From an uncultured Flavobacterium sp. (GTDB lineage: Bacteria > Bacteroidota > Bacteroidia > Flavobacteriales > Flavobacteriaceae): 64,000 bases of DNA. Of this stretch, positions 53,701-62,270 are shown in pieces. The stretch covers positions 29,372 to 93,371 of the forward strand of contig NZ_CAMLDD010000024.1 in assembly GCF_946478785.1 (NCBI RefSeq), given 5' to 3'. The position numbers and the translations under genes are program-made. The notes under the pieces were generated by a model. That model searched no databases. It was not told the DNA's origin and saw only the letters and a list, made by a program, of their open reading frames with translations. How positions within the stretch are numbered: the first letter of the stretch is position 1; each line of letters begins with the position of its first letter.

Positions 53701-55062
53701 GTACAAAAACCTCTTGCTACCGTAGTAATTGGCGGGCTGATTTCAGCTACAGCATTAACACTCTTTGTTCTTCCGCTACTGTATTTGGTATTTATGAAAA
53801 CAAATAAAGCAATGAATAATAATAAAATTAAATCGATAACTCCAATAATATTATTGGGCATATTTTTAGGTCTCTCACAAAATATTCAAGCACAAGATAT
53901 TTCCGCAGATAAAGCTGTCCGAATTGCATTAGAAAATAATTCAGGAATTAAATCTAAAGATTTAGACGTAAGGGCAGCTGAAAGTCTGAAACGAACAGCT
54001 TATGAATTACCGAAAACCGAACTAAATATTCAATACGGAAATAACGAAGGATTTGAATATAATGATGGAGTTATGATTTCTCAAAACATTCCTTTTCCCA
54101 CACTATTTGGAGCAAAAAAGGATCTTATTAAAGAAGAAATTAAAAGCAAAGAATGGGCAAAGGCTCTTTCAGAAAATGAATTAAAGAAGCAAGTACGTAC
54201 CTATTATTATCAGTTGGAGTATCTTGAAAATAATGCTAAAAAACTTCAATACCTTGATAGCATTTATCTTGATTTTATAAGAGTAGCTAACTTGCGATAT
54301 AAGACTGGTGATATTGGTAAAATTGATGTAAGTACAGCAAACACTAAACGAGGTGAAATCAACCTTCTTGCTCAACAAAATGAGGTATTAAGAAAAAATG
54401 CATACCTGAATTTAAAAAATCTAATGCAGATTGAGGAGGATTTCACCATCGAAAAAGCACTAGAATATAAGCCTGTATTTATAAGTGACATAATAGATAA
54501 TGATGCTGTTAGGAATCATCCAAGTATTCAATCTCTGTATCAAGAAGCACTTGTTGCTGAAAAAAGTAAAAAGGTAGAAAGAGCGAATGGATTGCCAGAC
54601 TTTACTTTAGGTTACAGCAATATCTCATTGATTGGTGAACATAGCAAAAATGGTGTAGAAAAGTTTTATGGAAGAGGTCAAAGATTTGGATTTGTCGATG
54701 TAGGAATTTCTATTCCAATTTTTACAACCACAAGATCAAGGGTTCGTTCGTTGGAAATTCAAAAAGAATCTGCAGAAATGAATGCGCAATGGCAGGAAAA
54801 TGTTTTGAAAACAGAAATGAAAAATGCCATGACTCAATATGAGCAAAATGTGAGTCAGTTTAATTATTTTATTGAACAGGCAATTCCGAATGCAGAAGAA
54901 ATTATAAATGCTTCACGTTTGGGATATAGCACAGGAGACCTTTCTTATGTAGAATATCTGTATGCCGTTCAAACAGCTACTGATACCTATTTAAACTATC
55001 TTAAAAGTATACAGCAAATAAATGAATCTGTGATTGTTATCTATTCATTAACAAATAAATAA
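50707..55062 (+). CDS. CusA/CzcA heavy-metal RND pump fused to a TolC-type protein
   Basis: Residues 1 to about 1035 form a CzcA/CusA-type heavy-metal RND permease: KLPIDAQPDITNNQVQV, LGAIDFGLIVDGSLIVVEA in helix 4 and GVAVLNGIVLIATFNR near residue 935. After a short linker (NKAMNNNKIKS), an internal signal-like segment IIIPLLGIFLG-type helix (about 1040-1058) leads into a complete TolC-like protein (ISADKAVRIALENN onward) to residue 1451. Such fusions are known in Bacteroidota. They put pump and duct in one chain, so the C-terminal part must be processed or threaded to the outer membrane. The adaptor gene follows 5 nt later. Confidence 0.9.
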   Translation: MLDNIIKFSIKNKLIIGVMTLLLIIWGVWSATKLPIDAQPDITNNQVQVITLCPTLAGQEVEQLVTFPVEQSIVNLPDVEEIRSISRFGLSVVTVVFKDEVDIYFARQLVNEKLKEAEEQIPEGVGTPELSPVSTGLGEVYQYILHPKKGSEDKYTAMDLRTMQDWIVARQLYGTPGIAEINSFGGLLKQYEVSVNPDRLRAMDVSISEIFSALETNNQNTGGAYIDKKPNAYFIRGVGLVNTLEDVGNIVVKNISGVPILVKDVAEVRFGNAIRYGALTYNGEVDAVGGIVMMLKGENSAKVVERIKEKIPTIQQSLPDDIVIEPYLDRTDLVGRAIDTVEKNLIEGALIVIFVLILFLGNLRAGLIVASAIPLSMLFALGMMRLFGVSANLMSLGAIDFGLIVDGSLIVVEATMHHLGLRKSNKRLTQGEMDEEVFDSARKIRTSAAFGEIIILIVYIPILTLVGIEGKMFTPMAQTVSFAIIGALILSFTYIPMMSALFLSKKPITKKNLSDKMMDFLNKVYQPLLEKAIRLKYVVIGSAVGLFAISLFLFSRMGGEFLPKLGEGDFAMHCILPQGTSLSQSLETSMQASRILKEFDEVKMVVGKTGAGEIPTDPMPPEATDLMVILKPQKEWKEKKSYDELSNEMMEKLESIPGVFFEANQPIQMRFNELMTGIRQDVAVKIFGENLDSLLVYANKVNTIVQTIPGATAPQVERVDGLPQINIDYDRARIANYGLKIQDINDIVSTAFAGKAAGVVYENERKFDLVVRLDNEHRTSIEDVSNLFIPTPSGEQIPLSQVADVNYKLGPAQISREDGKRRIYVGFNVQGRDVASVVKDIQDKLAQEVKLPSGYYVTYGGQFENLQKASDRLLIAVPISLLLIFVLLYFTFRSLKEAALVYAAIPMSAIGGVFALLLRDMPFSISAGVGFIALFGVAVLNGIVLIATFNRLEKEGWDDIVARVIEGTKTRLRPVLMTASVASLGFLPMALSTSAGAEVQKPLATVVIGGLISATALTLFVLPLLYLVFMKTNKAMNNNKIKSITPIILLGIFLGLSQNIQAQDISADKAVRIALENNSGIKSKDLDVRAAESLKRTAYELPKTELNIQYGNNEGFEYNDGVMISQNIPFPTLFGAKKDLIKEEIKSKEWAKALSENELKKQVRTYYYQLEYLENNAKKLQYLDSIYLDFIRVANLRYKTGDIGKIDVSTANTKRGEINLLAQQNEVLRKNAYLNLKNLMQIEEDFTIEKALEYKPVFISDIIDNDAVRNHPSIQSLYQEALVAEKSKKVERANGLPDFTLGYSNISLIGEHSKNGVEKFYGRGQRFGFVDVGISIPIFTTTRSRVRSLEIQKESAEMNAQWQENVLKTEMKNAMTQYEQNVSQFNYFIEQAIPNAEEIINASRLGYSTGDLSYVEYLYAVQTATDTYLNYLKSIQQINESVIVIYSLTNK

Positions 55063-55067
55063 ACAAA

Positions 55068-56396
55068 ATGAAAGTCAATATAATAAAAGTAACATCGGTG
55101 TTAAGTATTATTCTAGCATCCTTATTTTTGATATCATGTGGAGGTAAAGAGCATAAAGAAGGAGATGGACATGACCACTCTACTTCCCAAGAATCATCAA
55201 AAGAAAGTCACTCAGAAGAGGCTGAAAATATAGCAACGTTAACTGAAGACCAGATAAAGACGGCAGGAATTGAATTAGGAAGTATTGAGCAAAAGTCTCT
55301 AACGGCATCTTTAAAAGCCATCGGTAAACTTCGGGTTCCGAATAAGAGCAAAGCTAATGCAACTTCCTTGTTTGGTGGAGTTATTAAAACCTTAACTGTT
55401 GAACTTGGTGATTATGTAAGAAAAGGTCAGGTGATTGCAACTATCTCTAACCCTCAGTTTGTTCAGTTACAAGAAGAATACTCTTCCATCCAAAGCAGAA
55501 TAACGTTTGCAGAACAAGAGTTAGAGCGTCAGAGAGAGTTGAACGAAGGAAATGCAGGAGCTAAAAAGAACTTACAAAATGCTACTGCAGAATTAAGTAC
55601 TCTAAAAGCTAGAAAAGCTTCATTACAGCAACAAATTCAGATGATGGGAATTAACCCCAACAATATTGCTAATAATAATTTTCGTTCAAGTCTAACGGTA
55701 ACAAGTCCAATTGATGGTACCATCAGTGATGTATTTGCAAAAATTGGAAGTTATGTGGACGTTTCCTCGCCTATTGTTGAAATTATTAATAATAGCTCTA
55801 TTCATTTAGATTTACAGGTTTTTGAAAAAGATCTTCCATTAATCAAGGTAGGACAGAAAATTAACTTCACTATTACTAATAATCCGCAAAAAAGCTATGC
55901 CGCTAAAGTAACTACTATAGGATCATCTTTTAGTGGAGAAAGTAAATCAATTGCTGTTCATAGTGAAATTATTGGAGACAAATCAGGTTTAATAGATGGA
56001 ATGAATATCACTGGGCTCGTAAGTCTTGATGATGTGTTGACTTCTGCTGTTCCAAATGAGGCAATTGTGGAAGCGGATGGTAAATACTACATATTTATTA
56101 AGACAGATAAGGAACCGGAAGAACATAATGAGGGAGGTCATGACGATCATGGTCATGGTCATGATGAAGGAGAAGCAACACATGGGCATAAAAATGAAAA
56201 AGAAGCTTCTGAGCATGCTACCCAAGCAGCACAGAAATTGAATTTTGAAAAAATTGAAGTAGCAAAGGGTACTTCAAACATGGGATATACAGCTATTACT
56301 CCGGTTAAAGAGATTCCACAAAATGCTCAGATTGTAACTAAAGGTGCTTTTTTTATTAATGCTAAGCTTAGTAATACAGGTGGTCATAGCCATTAA
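55068..56396 (+). CDS. CusB/CzcB-type RND adaptor with His-rich insert
   Basis: The 442-residue lipoprotein (LFLISC) has an N-terminal His-rich GDGHDHS stretch and MFP domains (GVIKTLTVELGDYVRKGQVIATISNPQF, SPIDGTISDVFAKIGSYVDVSSPIVEI). A second His-rich insert lies near residue 350 (HDDHGHGHDEGEATHGH). His-rich ends indicate Zn/Co/Cd or Cu capture for the pump. It lies 5 nt behind the CusA-TolC gene and 18 nt before lpdA. Confidence 0.9.
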   Translation: MKVNIIKVTSVLSIILASLFLISCGGKEHKEGDGHDHSTSQESSKESHSEEAENIATLTEDQIKTAGIELGSIEQKSLTASLKAIGKLRVPNKSKANATSLFGGVIKTLTVELGDYVRKGQVIATISNPQFVQLQEEYSSIQSRITFAEQELERQRELNEGNAGAKKNLQNATAELSTLKARKASLQQQIQMMGINPNNIANNNFRSSLTVTSPIDGTISDVFAKIGSYVDVSSPIVEIINNSSIHLDLQVFEKDLPLIKVGQKINFTITNNPQKSYAAKVTTIGSSFSGESKSIAVHSEIIGDKSGLIDGMNITGLVSLDDVLTSAVPNEAIVEADGKYYIFIKTDKEPEEHNEGGHDDHGHGHDEGEATHGHKNEKEASEHATQAAQKLNFEKIEVAKGTSNMGYTAITPVKEIPQNAQIVTKGAFFINAKLSNTGGHSH

Positions 56397-56414
56397 CATA
56401 ATTTAAAAAAAATC

Positions 56415-57818
56415 ATGAAAAATAATTTTGATGTAATCATTATCGGATCTGGACCAGGTGGCTATGTAACCGCAATCCGTTGTGCTCAATTAGGCTTAAA
56501 AACAGCTATTATCGAAAAATATGCAGTACTTGGAGGAACTTGTCTAAATGTAGGATGTATTCCTTCAAAAGCAATGTTAGACAGTTCTGAGCGGTACCAT
56601 GAAATCAAGGATAACGTAAATGTTCATGGGATCTCTGTTGATAATTTGCAAGTTGATTTGGAAAAAATGATTGCCAGAAAAGCAGATGTTGTTTCTAAAA
56701 TAAACGGCGGTGTAAGTTATCTGATGAAGAAGAATAAGGTTGAAGTATTTCAGGCAACGGGATCTTTTGTGGATAAAAACACCATTCTTCTGAAATCCGA
56801 AAACGAAGAAAAAACAATTACCGGTAAAAATATCATTATAGCGACGGGCTCTAAGCCCGCTTCGCTTCCGGGAATTGACATTGATAAAAAAAGAATCATC
56901 AGTTCTACCGAAGCGTTGGTTTTAAAAGAAATTCCGAAACATCTTATCGTAGTTGGTGGTGGTGTAATCGGAATGGAATTAGGTTCGGTTTACGCAAGAT
57001 TAGGAAGCAAAGTAACCGTACTTGAATATACAGGAGGAATACTTCCGAGTATGGACAAAAAAATGGGAGTCGAACTTCAAAAATCTTTAAAAAAGAATTT
57101 AGGTTTTGAATTTTTGCTAAATCATAAAGTTACCGGAGCAACCAATAATGGTGATAATGTAACCGTTACTGCCGAAGATAAAAACGGTAATACCGTAGCA
57201 ATTGAAGGGGATTATTGTCTAATGGCAATAGGTAGAAAACCTTATACAACAGGTTTAGGTTTGGAAAATGTTGGAGTTGAATTGACTCCACGCGGACAGG
57301 TTGCCACCGATAGCAATCTTGAAACCAATGTAAAAGGAATCTATGCCATCGGTGATGTTGTTGTAGGACCTATGCTTGCTCACAAAGCGTCTGAAGAAGG
57401 TGTTTATGTGGCAGAAATCATCGCTGGGCAAAAACCTCACATTGATTATAATTTAATTCCTGGAATTGTTTATACCAGTCCTGAAGTTTCAAGTGTAGGG
57501 AAAACCGAAGAAGAGCTGAAAACTGAAGGGAAAAATTACAAAGTAGGACAATTTCCTTTTTCTGCATCAGGAAGAGCTATCACAAGTGGTAAAACAGAGG
57601 GTATTGCAAAAGTCTTGACAGATGCGGAAACGGATGAAATTTTAGGTTTTCACATTATTGGTGAAAGAGCCTCTGATTTAATAGGTGAACCGACTGTAGC
57701 AATGGCATTCAGAGCTTCAGCAGAAGATATTGCACGCATTTCGCACGGGCATCCAACGTATTATGAAAACTTGCGTGAAGCTTGCCTTGATGTTGATAAG
57801 ATAGCTATTCATATTTAA
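56415..57818 (+). CDS. lpdA: Dihydrolipoamide dehydrogenase (1)
   Basis: The 467-residue flavoprotein has the FAD motif IIGSGPGGYV, the redox disulfide GGTCLNVGCIPSKAM (Cys near 41 and 46), the NAD motif VVGGGVIGMELGSVYARLG and the C-terminal base H-P-T in HGHPTYYENLREA. It is full length for Lpd and lacks the C-terminal Cys pair and N-terminal HMA domain of mercuric reductase. It follows the CzcB-type gene by 18 nt, so it is in the efflux operon. Lpd enzymes regenerate lipoyl thiols, which may help redox balance during metal stress. Confidence 0.9.
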   Translation: MKNNFDVIIIGSGPGGYVTAIRCAQLGLKTAIIEKYAVLGGTCLNVGCIPSKAMLDSSERYHEIKDNVNVHGISVDNLQVDLEKMIARKADVVSKINGGVSYLMKKNKVEVFQATGSFVDKNTILLKSENEEKTITGKNIIIATGSKPASLPGIDIDKKRIISSTEALVLKEIPKHLIVVGGGVIGMELGSVYARLGSKVTVLEYTGGILPSMDKKMGVELQKSLKKNLGFEFLLNHKVTGATNNGDNVTVTAEDKNGNTVAIEGDYCLMAIGRKPYTTGLGLENVGVELTPRGQVATDSNLETNVKGIYAIGDVVVGPMLAHKASEEGVYVAEIIAGQKPHIDYNLIPGIVYTSPEVSSVGKTEEELKTEGKNYKVGQFPFSASGRAITSGKTEGIAKVLTDAETDEILGFHIIGERASDLIGEPTVAMAFRASAEDIARISHGHPTYYENLREACLDVDKIAIHI

Positions 57819-57829
57819 ATGAAAATTTT

Positions 57830-57870
57830 ACAAGCCTTAATGTTTTTTTAGTAGCAAATTAAGGCTTGTA
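57830..57870 (+). terminator. Terminator after lpdA (1)
   Basis: ACAAGCCTTA and TAAGGCTTGT arms flank a loop with T7. Confidence 0.6.
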
Positions 57871-57898
57871 TCAGTTTTTCGGGGAGTCTGAAAAGCAG

Positions 57899-57942
57899 TT
57901 TTGTATTTGCAACCAGGTTCCCAAATTTAGATTATAATTTTG
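57899..57942 (+). promoter_or_regulatory. Fur-type operator/promoter copy 2 (Zn-type ATPase)
   Basis: The 28-bp repeat (57899-57926) differs from copy 1 by one base. TAATTTTG starts at 57935, 9 nt after the repeat, exactly as in copy 1. Confidence 0.7.
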
Positions 57943-58004
57943 CTGTACAAATAGGAATTAGTTAAAAACGACTACTAATACAGTTTACTAAAAAAATAAT
58001 AATT

Positions 58005-60194
58005 ATGTCAAAAATATGTTGCAGCACCGATGATGGTGGCCTGGATCTTACGGGTAAAAAACCGCACAAACATAAATATGATACTCAAGGTAATCAGTTG
58101 TGTTGTGTGAAAACAGAAAAAATTTATAAAAATGCCGGTGCGGCAGATTTGTTGAAAGATGCCAATCACGACGATCACGACCATAGTGGACACGATCATG
58201 GAGATGGTGATGGACACGATCACGGTAGCCACGACGATCATGACCACAGCGGACACAATCACGGAAAGAAAAAAGGCGGACACGATCATAGCGATGGCGA
58301 CGGGCACGACCATAGCCACGATTTAGAAGATAAAACAGCTCTTCAGTTGTTTACTCCGGCAATCATTTCATTGGTATTGCTATTGGTAGCCATTGGTTTT
58401 GATAATTACTTTCCACAAACTTGGTTTACGGGTTGGGTAAGGATTATTTGGTATGTAGTTGCTTATATTCCAGTAGGTTTACCTGTTATTAAAGAAGCGA
58501 TTGAAAGTATTCGTTACAAAGATTTCTTTTCAGAGTTTTTCCTAATGAGTATAGCCACTATTGGTGCATTCGCTATTGGGGAATATCCAGAAGGTGTTGC
58601 AGTAATGTTGTTTTACGCCGTAGGTGAAGTGTTTCAAACACTGGCTGTATCAAGGGCAAAAGGCAATATCAAAGCACTATTAGACCAAAGACCTGACGAA
58701 GTTACTGTTTTAAAGGACGGAAAAGCAACCATTATTCAAGCAGAAGATGCGAATATTGGCGATATTATCCAGCTAAAGCCTGGAGAAAAAGTAGGATTAG
58801 ATGGTGAATTGGAGTCAGAAACGGGATCTTTTAACACGGCTGCCTTAACAGGAGAAAGTAAGCCGGATACCAAATCAAAAGGTGAAACGGTACTGGCAGG
58901 AATGATTAATTTGAATACAGTTAGTCAGATAAAAGTTACAACAGCTTACACGGACAGTAAACTGAGTAAGATTCTGGAAATGGTTCAGGATGCAACTGCA
59001 CAAAAAGCACCTACCGAATTATTCATTCGAAAATTTGCAAAAGTATATACACCTATTGTTACTTTCCTTGCTATCGGAATTGCATTGTTACCAGCATTGT
59101 TTGTTTCCGAGTATGTGTTCAGTGAATGGTTGTATCGTGCTTTAGTATTTCTTGTTATTTCCTGTCCTTGTGCCTTGGTTATTTCTATTCCACTAGGTTA
59201 TTTTGGAGGTATAGGAGCTGCGAGTCGCAATGGAATCTTGTTTAAAGGATCCAATTATCTTGACATTCTAGCCAGTGTTAAGAATGTGGTGATGGATAAA
59301 ACAGGAACAATGACAGAAGGTGTTTTTAAGGTTCAGGAAGTGATTTTAAAACCTGAATTTGACAAAACTGAAATTCTGAATTTGGTAAACGCGATAGAAA
59401 GCCATAGCACACATCCTGTTGCGACAGCTATCTATAATTATGTCGGTGAAATAGATAATAATATCAAGCTAGAAAATACCGAGGAAATAGCCGGTCATGG
59501 TTTAAAAGCGACTGTAAATGGTAAAGAATTACTGGTAGGTAACTTCAAATTATTAGATAAGTTTAATATTAACCATGATGCTGATACCGCAAATATTGTT
59601 TATACCGTAATTGCAATAGCATATGGCGGAAAATTCGTGGGTTATTTGACCATTTCCGATAGTATTAAGGTAGATGCTAAGATTACAATAGACAAGTTGC
59701 GTAGTATTGGTGTAAGAGCAGTTATGCTAAGTGGAGACAAGAGCGCTGTAGTCGAACATGTAGCTGGACAATTGGGGATTGATAGTGCCTACGGAGATTT
59801 ATTACCGGAAGACAAAGTAAGTAAGGTTAAAGAAATAAAATCCAGAAATGGCAGTGTAGCTTTTGTTGGAGACGGTGTAAATGATGCGCCTGTTATTGCG
59901 TTGAGTGATGCTGGGATTGCAATGGGAGGATTAGGTAGTGATGCCGCTATTGAAACTGCTGATGTTGTCATTCAGGATGATATGCCGTCTAGAATTCCAA
60001 TGGCTATTAACATCGGTAAGCAGACCAAGAAAATTGTTTGGCAGAATATTATTTTAGCCTTCGGGGTTAAAGCAGTTGTTCTTATTCTTGGTGCAGGCGG
60101 GCTGGCTACCATGTGGGAAGCCGTATTTGCAGATGTAGGTGTAGCTTTATTAGCTATTCTAAATGCGGTTCGAATTCAAAAGATGAAGTTCTAA
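58005..60194 (+). CDS. Zn/Cd/Pb-type P1B ATPase with His-rich N-terminus
   Basis: The 729-residue product lacks a classical HMA domain. Its N-terminus has CCSTDD and CC pairs and a long His/Asp-rich stretch (about 50-110, many HDH and GHDH units). The membrane region contains CPCALVISIP near 386, followed by DKTGTMTEG (Asp near 431), SHSTHPVA and GDGVNDAPV. The CPC-x-LV-x-S-x-P pattern and a last helix with Asp (FADVGVALLAILNAVRIQ) are the Zn/Cd/Pb (ZntA/CadA) type. It has a Fur-type operator and its own terminator. Confidence 0.92.
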   Translation: MSKICCSTDDGGLDLTGKKPHKHKYDTQGNQLCCVKTEKIYKNAGAADLLKDANHDDHDHSGHDHGDGDGHDHGSHDDHDHSGHNHGKKKGGHDHSDGDGHDHSHDLEDKTALQLFTPAIISLVLLLVAIGFDNYFPQTWFTGWVRIIWYVVAYIPVGLPVIKEAIESIRYKDFFSEFFLMSIATIGAFAIGEYPEGVAVMLFYAVGEVFQTLAVSRAKGNIKALLDQRPDEVTVLKDGKATIIQAEDANIGDIIQLKPGEKVGLDGELESETGSFNTAALTGESKPDTKSKGETVLAGMINLNTVSQIKVTTAYTDSKLSKILEMVQDATAQKAPTELFIRKFAKVYTPIVTFLAIGIALLPALFVSEYVFSEWLYRALVFLVISCPCALVISIPLGYFGGIGAASRNGILFKGSNYLDILASVKNVVMDKTGTMTEGVFKVQEVILKPEFDKTEILNLVNAIESHSTHPVATAIYNYVGEIDNNIKLENTEEIAGHGLKATVNGKELLVGNFKLLDKFNINHDADTANIVYTVIAIAYGGKFVGYLTISDSIKVDAKITIDKLRSIGVRAVMLSGDKSAVVEHVAGQLGIDSAYGDLLPEDKVSKVKEIKSRNGSVAFVGDGVNDAPVIALSDAGIAMGGLGSDAAIETADVVIQDDMPSRIPMAINIGKQTKKIVWQNIILAFGVKAVVLILGAGGLATMWEAVFADVGVALLAILNAVRIQKMKF

Positions 60195-60207
60195 CTAAGA
60201 AGCTAGA

Positions 60208-60239
60208 CTGCCGCAAGAAATCTTGCGGCAGTTTTTTTA
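60208..60239 (+). terminator. Terminator after Zn-type ATPase
   Basis: CTGCCGCAAGA and TCTTGCGGCAG pair perfectly and are followed by T7. It covers the TTG at 60223, which argues for the Nramp start at 60259. Confidence 0.85.
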
Positions 60240-60258
60240 TCCTAAAAATATTTGTGAA

Positions 60259-62151
60259 ATGGCTAAAAAACAATCACAATCTTCATTAAGCGAAGTACAT
60301 AATTCTGTAGACACGACTGTTCCTGGTCAATCTCGCTGGCGAAGAGTTTTGGCTTTTTTTGGACCGGCTTATCTTGTCAGTGTTGGATATATGGATCCGG
60401 GCAACTGGGCAACAGGCTTGGCCGGTGGTAGCCAATTTGGCTACTCATTACTCTGGGTTTTAGTAATGAGTAGTATTATGGGCTTGTTGCTACAAAGCTT
60501 GTCTGCAAGGTTAGGGATCGTTCGAAATAGAGATTTGGCTCAAGCAAACCGGGAAACTTATCCTAAGAAGGTCAATTTTGTATTATATATACTTGCTGAA
60601 GTCGCTATTGTTGCGACAGACCTTGCAGAAATATTGGGGATGGCAATTGGTTTACAGTTGCTCACGGGAATGCCTTTGATTTGGGGTGTTGCTATTACAG
60701 CCTTGGATACATTCCTGTTGATGACTTTGCAAAAATGGGGAATGCGCAAGCTCGAAGCCTTTATCATCGGTTTGATATTCGTTATAGGAATGTCGTTTCT
60801 TGTACAAATATGGGTAGCTGACCCTAATGTAGATGAAATTGCAACAGGACTGATACCACATATACAGAATGATACTGCATTGTACATTGCTATCGGTATT
60901 ATCGGTGCAACGGTAATGCCACATAATTTATACCTACACTCTGCACTGGTGCAGACACGTAAATTTAATCGTGATGCTGCCAGTATCAAAAAAGCAATTA
61001 AGCTCAATTTTTGGGATAGTGCCATTGCTCTAAATATGGCATTGCTTGTAAATGCAGCTATATTAATTCTTGCCGCTACAGTTTTTTATAAAACCGGACG
61101 TTCCGACGTGGCAGAGCTAAAGCAGGCTTATGAATTATTGCCACAGCACCTCGGAAGCGATTTTACAGCAAAACTATTTGCTGTAGCTTTGATTGCTGCC
61201 GGACAAAGCAGTACCATTACGGGTACGCTTGCCGGACAAATAGTAATGGAAGGTTATCTACGCTTTCGAATGAACCCTTTGTTGCGAAGACTTATCACAA
61301 GGTTACTTGCCATAGTTCCGGCGGCTTTGGTAATTCTCATTAATGGTGAGGGGAATGTCGATAGCCTGCTTATCTTTAGCCAGGTAGTGTTAAGTATGCA
61401 ATTAGGCTTTGCGGTCATTCCTCTTATTCATTTTGTAAGCGATAAAAAGACAATGGGCAAATTTGCCATCAAGCCCGTAATAAAAATAGCGGCTTGGATT
61501 ATAACCGTCGTACTGGTATATCTCAACTCCAAACTATTGGTAGAAGAGGCTATCACTTTCTTTGCTACTTCAGGTAATATAGTCTGGAAAGGATTAATCA
61601 TTTTGGGTGGGATTGGTTTTATGATCTTGTTGGCATATACCACATTATATCCTTTGTTTAGCAGAAAAGCGTTTTGTGAAATAACACCGCATGATAAACC
61701 TGAACCTTTGCTATTAAAATCTTATGCTTCATTTAATAAAATTGCCATTACTGTCGATTTCAAACAACTTGACCAAAAGGTTATCAACTATGCTATTACA
61801 CAAGGTGGAAAAGATTGTACCTATACACTTATACACGTTGTAGAAAGTGTTGCCTCTGCCTCCCATCTTCAAGATAGTACAGATGAAGAAACGATAAAAG
61901 ATCGCGAATTTTTGGACGAATATGTAAAGCAACTACAACAACAAGGCTATCATGTAGAAGCAAAGCTTGGCTTTGGAAAAACAGCCGACAGCATTGGAGA
62001 GATTGTAAATAAATCCGGGGCAGAGCTTATTGTAATGGGTGCACATGGGCATAAAGGATTAAAAGATCTATTGTATGGTGCAACGATAAATCAAGTACGC
62101 CATTTAGTAAAAATCCCAGTACTGGTTATTCCAGCAATAAAAGACAATTAG
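60259..62151 (+). CDS. Nramp metal transporter fused to a UspA domain
   Basis: The product of about 630 residues has an Nramp (MntH-like) part with metal motif DPGNWATGLAGGSQFGY in helix 1, MPHNLYLHSALVQTR in helix 6, and about 11 membrane helices to residue 470. A C-terminal universal stress protein domain follows (IAITVDFKQLDQKVINYA, GAELIVMGAHGHKGLKDLLYG and PVLVI), with the ATP-type GAHGH-x9-G motif. It imports Mn or Fe with protons. The Usp domain may gate it by ATP or stress. Such fusions occur in other Bacteroidota. No regulon motif is upstream. Confidence 0.88.
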   Translation: MAKKQSQSSLSEVHNSVDTTVPGQSRWRRVLAFFGPAYLVSVGYMDPGNWATGLAGGSQFGYSLLWVLVMSSIMGLLLQSLSARLGIVRNRDLAQANRETYPKKVNFVLYILAEVAIVATDLAEILGMAIGLQLLTGMPLIWGVAITALDTFLLMTLQKWGMRKLEAFIIGLIFVIGMSFLVQIWVADPNVDEIATGLIPHIQNDTALYIAIGIIGATVMPHNLYLHSALVQTRKFNRDAASIKKAIKLNFWDSAIALNMALLVNAAILILAATVFYKTGRSDVAELKQAYELLPQHLGSDFTAKLFAVALIAAGQSSTITGTLAGQIVMEGYLRFRMNPLLRRLITRLLAIVPAALVILINGEGNVDSLLIFSQVVLSMQLGFAVIPLIHFVSDKKTMGKFAIKPVIKIAAWIITVVLVYLNSKLLVEEAITFFATSGNIVWKGLIILGGIGFMILLAYTTLYPLFSRKAFCEITPHDKPEPLLLKSYASFNKIAITVDFKQLDQKVINYAITQGGKDCTYTLIHVVESVASASHLQDSTDEETIKDREFLDEYVKQLQQQGYHVEAKLGFGKTADSIGEIVNKSGAELIVMGAHGHKGLKDLLYGATINQVRHLVKIPVLVIPAIKDN

Positions 62152-62165
62152 AAAAACCAGAAATC

Positions 62166-62230
62166 AGTAAAAATTATAAATTAAACAAAAAATCGTACAA
62201 TAACCGTAAACGTTATTTTGAATAGCTTTA
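62166..62230 (+). promoter_or_regulatory. Metal-regulon operator 10 and -7 box (lpdA 2)
   Basis: AGTAAAAATTATAAATTAAA starts at 62166; TAGCTTTA starts 57 nt later at 62223. The start codon is 105 nt from the motif. Confidence 0.58.
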
Positions 62231-62270
62231 AAGAAAGATTTAATAAAGTTTAACCGTAAAAAGTAATGCT

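Noticed and set aside
56415..57818. Mercuric reductase (merA) in a metal-resistance island
   Set aside because: There is no N-terminal HMA domain, no C-terminal Cys pair, and the C-terminal HPT motif is that of dihydrolipoamide dehydrogenase. The same holds for the gene at 62271.
60223..60258. Upstream start for the Nramp-Usp gene
   Set aside because: The TTG lies inside the strong terminator of the preceding ATPase gene; the ATG at 60259 fits the family.
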